A stretch of DNA of 64,000 nt from the NCBI GenBank assembly GCA_014549065.1, contig JACDOX010000033.1, forward strand, positions 4,127,149 to 4,191,148, in the 5' to 3' direction. Below the pieces are notes generated by a model, which had not been told where the DNA came from, did not search any database, and saw nothing but the letters and a program-made list of their open reading frames with translations. A program made the position numbers and the translations under genes. Source of the stretch: Cardinalis cardinalis (lineage: Eukaryota > Chordata > Aves > Passeriformes > Cardinalidae). Every line of letters begins with the position of its first letter. Positions within the stretch are counted from its first letter, which is position 1. Below are positions 61,914 to 64,000 of this stretch, one piece after another.

Positions 61914-62298
61914 GTTTTCCTGAAATGCTAAAAGAAGAAGATCACACTTGGCAAACATTAAGCATAACTTTTTGTAATGCACAGTAGCGTNGTGGCACAG
62001 ATCATGTTATGCTGTTCAGTATTAGGCTTCTCAACTCAAATGTCTTCAGGTAAGTCCTAGCTTCTTTTGAACTCACCTTGGTAAACACCTAGTCTAACTA
62101 ATCAAATGGGAAACTGATATGGAAATTCCCCTATAACTNATGAATTTTAAATCACTTCTACAACCTACTTATCCCCAAATGCAAGTAGATGAAGTCAACC
62201 CAGATGTAGACAGTTATTAAAGTTATAAACTTAAACATATGGCAGTTCATTACCACTACTGAATCAAAGATTTGTTTTATCCAAACACACTGAAAAAA

Positions 62299-62649
62299 AT
62301 GTCAGATCCATCTAACGGAGAATATGCAAGGTGGAACCAATTTCTCACGAGACTCCAAGCAACTCTGACCTCACCTCTACAAATCTTAATTAATAAAGGA
62401 GCTTTTCTGCACAACTTTTATAAAAGAACTTTATTAAATATGCGTGCTCAAGTTGTGTGTGCAGTTGTGTTTTTCACCAGGAATCGCTGGCAAAATATCC
62501 AGCTTCTGGATGTGGCTGATAAATTTAGTGTAAACTCAGAGAAAGGTCTAATGCTTAAGATGGAGTTAATAGAAGCCAGCTTGGAAGGTTTGCAGAAGAA
62601 AAGCAAGGAAAGGGAAAAATTTAAAGGTGAAAATGCTCCCTGCAACTGA
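62299..62649 (+). other. Unidentified open frame in CMTR1 intron, possible retrocopy
   Basis: An ATG at 62299 opens 116 codons ending TGA at 62647. The composition is protein-like: an amphipathic middle (QLLDVADKFSVNSEKGLML) and a charged end (GLQKKSKEREKFKGE). Directly after the stop comes a run of A and then aataaa, as in a retrotransposed mRNA end. I do not recognise the protein. Frames of this length also occur by chance in this window, so coding status is uncertain. Confidence 0.3.
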
Positions 62650-62778
62650 AAAAAAAAAATAAACTGTACCTTGACTAGTGCTTATTATTCTACATAGGAC
62701 TGTTGGGCTACAAAAGATGCCCCAGGTCACCAATTCAAACCTTTAGTTTTCAAACTTATTTCCACAAACACATACAAG

Positions 62779-62868
62779 GCAGCTTAAGGCCAAATTATTT
62801 CTTTATCCCCACAACTCTGCAAAATGAGGCCGCTTAAGGCCAAATTATTTCTTTATCCCCACAACTTC
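62779..62868. repeat. 40-bp direct duplication, period 50
   Basis: 'gcttaaggccaaattatttctttatccccacaact' with flanking bases appears at about 62779-62818 and again at 62829-62868, separated by ten bases. The copies are virtually identical, so the duplication is recent. Confidence 0.95.
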
Positions 62869-63250
62869 ACTGCACTAAGAAATCTCCCTTCCACCAGAAA
62901 TTCTATTAATGACAACTCACCTTTATCTGCTCTTGCCTCAATTGAAGGTTTTGGTTTTTTACCCTTGTTTATCTCTAACAAACCAGCCATTTTACATTTC
63001 TTCTGAGAGAGCCAAATGAGCGACCAACACTCTCACCTCACTTCTGCCAGTTCCCTGTCAAGACCCCCACCCTCCAAGACCCACTAAGAGTCCCTCAGCA
63101 CACCTGCCTTCCCGACAAATTTCAAACCATGCAAAATTAGGCACAAGTTAGGGACACCCGGTCCCTCAGGAGCCCCGCAGGTACGAGGGAAAGCCCCTCC
63201 ACATCCCCACCCAGGCCCCACAGCCCCCGTGCACCGCCCCATCGGCCTCC

Positions 63251-63680
63251 CACAGAATCGTTTAGGTTGGAAAAGACCTCCGAGGTCATCGACCCCAACC
63301 CATGAGTGAACAGCACCATGGGAACCAGACAATGGCACTGAGTGCCACGTCCAGTCTTTCCCTGAACATCTCCAGAGANGGTGACTCCACCACCTCCCTG
63401 GGCTGTCCGCTCCAAGGTCTAATCACCTCTTCTGTGGAGAAATTCCTCCTGATGTCCAGTCTAAACCTCCCCTGGCGCAGCCTGAGGCTGTGTCCTCTTG
63501 TCCTGGTTGCCTGGAGAAGGGGCGAACCCCTCCGGGCTACACCCTCCTTTCGGGGCTTGTAGAGAGCGGTAAGGTCTCTCCTGAACCTCATCCTCTCCAG
63601 GCTAAACACCCCCAGCTCCCTCAGCCGATCCGCACAGTCCTTACCCTCCGAACCCTTCACCAGCCCCGCTGCCTTCCCGG
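63251..63680 (-). mobile_element. CR1 LINE, 3' part
   Basis: 'cacagaatcgtttaggttggaaaagacctccgaggtcatcgaccccaacc' marks the reversed CR1 3' end. The minus strand encodes the CR1 C-terminus (RLDIRRNFSTEEVIRPW, REVVES, SLEMFRERLDVALSA). It is better preserved than the 5-kb and 21-kb copies. It ends about 190 bases from the donor of the CMTR1 first exon and is in the same orientation as the gene. Confidence 0.94.
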
Positions 63681-63865
63681 CCTCACCGCCGTCACCCCGC
63701 CCGCCGCGCAGCTCCCGGCCCCAGAGGCCGAGCCGAGACCCCCCCGCAGGCGGAGCGCGGGCAGCGGGGAGACCGCGGGAGCCGCCGGCGGCCGCGCCCC
63801 GCGCTGACCACCCGCACACGACCGGGCTCGGCGGACAGCGCCGTGCTGGAGCGGGCAGCACTCAC

Positions 63866-63990
63866 GGCGAAAGAGCGGCAGGCGGCCGGCTCCGAAGGGC
63901 TCCGGCTGCGAAGGGCTCGGGCTCCCAGGGCGCGGTGACGGGAGGACGCGAGGCCGCTACCGCTGCTTTCGTTTCCCCGCTCTGACGCGG
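63866..63990 (-). other. CMTR1: CMTR1 non-coding first exon (predicted)
   Basis: The exon is inferred from the donor GTGAGT at 63865-63860 inside the CpG island and the need for a leader exon upstream of the acceptor near 61928. The 5' limit is not visible and may be outside the window. Confidence 0.5.
63965..63977 (-). promoter_or_regulatory. CMTR1: IRF/ISRE-like site in CMTR1 promoter region
   Basis: The minus strand reads GGGAAACGAAAGC. It contains AANNGAAA (the IRF core) and GGAANNGAAA (the ETS-IRF composite). A classical ISRE has two bases between GAAA repeats; here there is one. CMTR1 is known as interferon-induced ISG95 in mammals, which makes the site plausible. Confidence 0.5.
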
Positions 63991-64000
63991 CGCCGTCCCC

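Larger units (their letters stand above)
61930..63865 (-). other. CMTR1: CMTR1 5' UTR intron
   Basis: The intron between the non-coding first exon and the ATG exon holds a CR1 copy (63251-63680), a 40-bp direct duplication (62779-62868) and an unexplained plus-strand open frame (62299-62649). Confidence 0.6.
63660..64000. promoter_or_regulatory. CMTR1: CpG island and promoter region of CMTR1
   Basis: Very G+C- and CpG-rich to the window's end. A minus-strand GCC|GTGAGT at 63866/63865 is a strong donor for a non-coding first exon. An IRF-like site lies at 63965-63977. No TATA box was seen. The transcription start may lie in or beyond the last 130 bases. Confidence 0.7.

Noticed and set aside
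63286..63861. 191-codon minus-strand open frame
   Set aside because: Its C-terminal half is CR1 ORF2 and its N-terminal half is CpG-island text; it is a chance fusion.
1..64000. CRISPR arrays, operons and bacterial signals
   Set aside because: The sequence is vertebrate nuclear DNA; no spaced short-repeat array or bacterial gene arrangement is present.

Overview
The window looks like nuclear DNA of a bird, probably a passerine. It carries many CR1 LINE fragments in several age classes, a tRNA-Ile-like SINE with a CR1-type tail (the TguSINE1 layout of songbirds), a solo LTR of a songbird-type endogenous retrovirus family, and spliced vertebrate genes with CpG-island promoters. The two genes, CCDC167 and CMTR1, lie tail to tail, as they do in human 6p21. 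Isolated single N bases recur throughout, as in a draft assembly or a consensus of variable sites. Identifications rest on remembered protein families; no database was searched.

Layout. Bases 1-98 are a (TATAA)n microsatellite. Bases 99 to about 23.9 kb are intergenic, with no gene I can support. They hold a long imperfect hairpin (2.2 kb), an L1-like endonuclease fragment that is still open (3.6 kb), old CR1 reverse-transcriptase remains (5.1 and 20.9 kb), the SINE (6.2 kb) and a 34-bp minisatellite (19.8 kb). MDGA1, expected upstream of CCDC167 by human synteny, was not found. A CpG island at 23.8-24.6 kb opens CCDC167 (+ strand, four coding exons, 24301-36263, 96 aa). Its poly(A) signal is at 36982.

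After about 1 kb of intergenic DNA, CMTR1 occupies the rest on the minus strand. Its poly(A) signal is near 37985, its stop at 39738, its ATG at 61913, and a non-coding first exon lies in a CpG island at the window's right edge. I could place all 23 coding exons with intact GT/AG boundaries and consistent phases. They give an 831-residue protein (human 835) with G-patch, RrmJ-type 2'-O-methyltransferase with K-D-K-E residues, guanylyltransferase-like and WW regions. Its introns hold CR1 fragments, the solo LTR and a few unexplained open frames.

Function. CMTR1 methylates the ribose 2'-O of the first transcribed nucleotide (cap 1) on Pol II transcripts and is also known as interferon-stimulated ISG95. 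An IRF-type GGAAACGAAA site in its promoter region fits that. CCDC167 is a small coiled-coil, C-terminally anchored membrane protein of unsettled function. Nothing suggests the two proteins act together; they are simply conserved neighbours. No clear new system was found. The most unusual items are the L1-like fragment, the 2.2-kb hairpin, and two intronic open frames of unknown origin.
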